A DNA stretch of 64,000 bases from positions 62,001 to 126,000 of the forward strand of contig JABXHW010000004.1 of the NCBI GenBank assembly GCA_013373425.1. The letters run 5' to 3'. Below are positions 62,719 to 64,000 of the stretch, in pieces. The translations under genes and the position numbers were made by a program. Each line of letters opens with the position of its first letter. Position 1 is the stretch's first letter. Under the pieces are notes generated by a model that was given only the letters and a program-made list of their open reading frames with translations, was not told the DNA's origin and did not search any database. The stretch comes from Flavobacteriia bacterium. Its GTDB lineage: Bacteria; Bacteroidota; Bacteroidia; Flavobacteriales; Schleiferiaceae.

Positions 62719-64000
62719 ATGAAACGCATTTTTTCTCTCCTTCTCTTCGCTGCGGCATGGAGCACATTCGCTCAGCCAAAGGTAGAGTCTGAAATTAAAC
62801 AAGTCACGGTTTACAAGGCCGGTGCCACGGTAGAACGTTCGACAAATCATCAATTCCAACCCGGTCGAAACACGTATTTGTTCACAGGAGTTCCGCAAGG
62901 CTTAATGCCTAGCACCATCCAGGTTCAGGTTCCAAGTGAAGTGAACATCCTCAGCATCAACTATCGGTTCATGACCGCTGAGGAGCTTGGGTTTGGTGAC
63001 CTTACCGAACTCGGTGAGCAAATTGCCCAAGTAGAAGCTCAAATTCTTGTTCAGAACGATATCAAGGCCGCGCTTCGTGAAGATCTGGATTTCATCGCCG
63101 TGAATTCGGATGTGCCGGATGAAAGCTCAGCTGCCGAAGTTCGAAATGTCGATGCATACTTAGGCAGAAGACGCCGGGAGATAAGAAGTGAAATTCGCTC
63201 CACGCTCAACCGGATTGAGGAGTTACAAGCCCAGTCACAAGAACTTCGTTCTCAAATGGCCGAACTCGAAGTGGAGCTCGGTAAACCCAAATCGGTTATT
63301 GAGGTTGAAACCAATGCCAGCCGTCCCATCCGCGGAGAGGTTTCCATTCAATATTTTGTGAATGACGCTCAGTGGATTCCCTTTTATAACATTCGGTCGG
63401 GCGGAGTAGGTACCCCCGTTGAGTTTGAATTCATGGCTTCGATTCGCCAGAATACCGGCGAGGATTGGGACAATGTTGCACTCAAGCTTTCCACGAGTGA
63501 TCCTGCCACCTTTGCCGCAGAACCAGACATAGAGCCGTGGACCATCGGCTACCGTGAGTTTTATGTTCCAACCATTGAACGCCTACACACTCAAGCAAGC
63601 ATTCTCCGACGAGGCACTTTCTATGCGCTCATTAAGGATGAAGAAACACAACGTCCTTTACCCAATGCACGCGTGGAACTCAGTTTGAATAACGACCGGT
63701 TCATCGCAACATCTAACGAAAAGGGGGAGGTAACCATTGGCCGATTAAACGAGGGAACTTACTCCGTTCGCTGTTATTTTGAAGGCTATCAGTCCTTGTC
63801 AACAAGCATCGCCGTCTCTCCTCAACCAGCACTCAATAGAATCTCATTGAGCAAGACTGGCGCTAGCCGTATGTTGGCCGTGACACTTCCTCAAATTCAA
63901 CGACTGGCAGGAGAAATAGCCTTTGACCAGTCTTTTATTGAAGACGACCTGGAGCTTCAGAGCTTTTACGAGACATCAGACGTAAATGGCGCCCCTGTAG
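62719..64000 (+). CDS. DUF4139 / mucoidy-inhibitor-like secreted protein (truncated by window end)
   Basis: 427 codons visible, open at the right edge. Signal peptide ends at STFAQ. An N-terminal DUF4140-like part (KQVTVYKAGATVERSTNHQF), a coiled region (about 140-190, IRSTLNRIEELQAQSQELR), then the DUF4139 start (IQYFVNDAQWIPFYNIRSGG, IRQNTGEDWDNVALKLST). Unusually, a carboxypeptidase-regulatory-like insert sits within it (LIKDEETQRPLPNARVEL, STNEKGEV-like ATSNEKGEVTIGRL, near 310-375). A TATCTTCG -7-like box is at 62688-62695. Confidence 0.87.
   Translation, partial: MKRIFSLLLFAAAWSTFAQPKVESEIKQVTVYKAGATVERSTNHQFQPGRNTYLFTGVPQGLMPSTIQVQVPSEVNILSINYRFMTAEELGFGDLTELGEQIAQVEAQILVQNDIKAALREDLDFIAVNSDVPDESSAAEVRNVDAYLGRRRREIRSEIRSTLNRIEELQAQSQELRSQMAELEVELGKPKSVIEVETNASRPIRGEVSIQYFVNDAQWIPFYNIRSGGVGTPVEFEFMASIRQNTGEDWDNVALKLSTSDPATFAAEPDIEPWTIGYREFYVPTIERLHTQASILRRGTFYALIKDEETQRPLPNARVELSLNNDRFIATSNEKGEVTIGRLNEGTYSVRCYFEGYQSLSTSIAVSPQPALNRISLSKTGASRMLAVTLPQIQRLAGEIAFDQSFIEDDLELQSFYETSDVNGAPV

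Overview
The window looks like a chromosomal segment of a Bacteroidota bacterium, most likely a marine Flavobacteriales member of the Cryomorphaceae/Schleiferiaceae type. The signs are secreted proteins with C-terminal type IX secretion (Por/T9SS) sorting domains, a carboxypeptidase-regulatory/TonB-receptor protein, many short orphan lipoproteins, no clear Shine-Dalgarno sites, and promoters of the Bacteroidota form (a -7 box close to TAnnTTTG, with or without an upstream TTG). The placement rests on recognised families; no database search was possible.

Layout. 1-0.44 kb: N-terminal part of a secreted protein. 0.7-12.5 kb: a phenylacetate (paa) catabolic locus. paaE diverges from paaABC, a membrane-anchored winged-helix-like regulator and paaD lie on the minus strand, then comes a plus-strand run paaG-paaH-unknown acidic protein-paaI-sensor kinase-thiolase (paaJ)-DUF1801/YdeI protein-paaY. 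12.5-22.3 kb: two related T9SS cargo proteins (one of 1842 aa) and a TonB-dependent receptor-like protein. 22.4-28.3 kb: a lipoprotein prolyl oligopeptidase, a YCII protein, paralogous small lipoproteins around an AlkB-like dioxygenase, and a large orphan secreted protein. 28.4-30.5 kb: paaZ. 30.5-33.5 kb: small orphan lipoproteins separated by a structured three-hairpin repeat (four copies). 33.6-35.6 kb: an ABM monooxygenase, an enoyl-CoA hydratase-family protein and a DUF3078 protein. 35.6-40.6 kb: SRPBCC protein, Rossmann oxidoreductase, fused two-domain E1 of a 2-oxoacid dehydrogenase, small T9SS protein, truncated haemoglobin. 41.1-53.3 kb: mostly housekeeping or unknown genes (DUF2461, RNase H-like YkuK, NdpA-like, M28 peptidase, DUF819, hybrid kinase, acyl-ACP thioesterase, MutS2-like, TauE/SafE). 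53.5-57.1 kb: a lipoprotein-type KatG and an RCC1-repeat protein. 57.3-61.1 kb: lysS, gltX, folB and tRNA-Cys. 61.1-62 kb: repeat-rich noncoding DNA. 62-64 kb: TM2 protein, NUDIX hydrolase and a truncated DUF4139 protein.

How genes work together. PaaABCE plus PaaD form and mature the phenylacetyl-CoA epoxidase; PaaG isomerises the epoxide to oxepin-CoA; PaaZ opens and oxidises the ring; PaaH, the thiolase and hydratase-family proteins finish beta-oxidation; PaaI and PaaY act as thioesterases that relieve CoA trapping. No phenylacetate-CoA ligase (PaaK) is in the window. The orphan sensor kinase that overlaps paaI and the membrane winged-helix protein between paaC and paaD are candidate regulators.

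The strongest unusual signals are: (1) the three-hairpin repeat family at 30.5-33.5 kb with compensatory base changes; (2) five genes whose -7 box ends exactly 4 nt before the start codon, implying leaderless mRNAs; (3) a 99-bp tandem repeat behind tRNA-Cys and a palindrome-rich dispersed repeat present in opposite orientations about 20 kb apart; (4) a lipoprotein that seems to start at CTG; (5) KatG carrying a lipoprotein signal.
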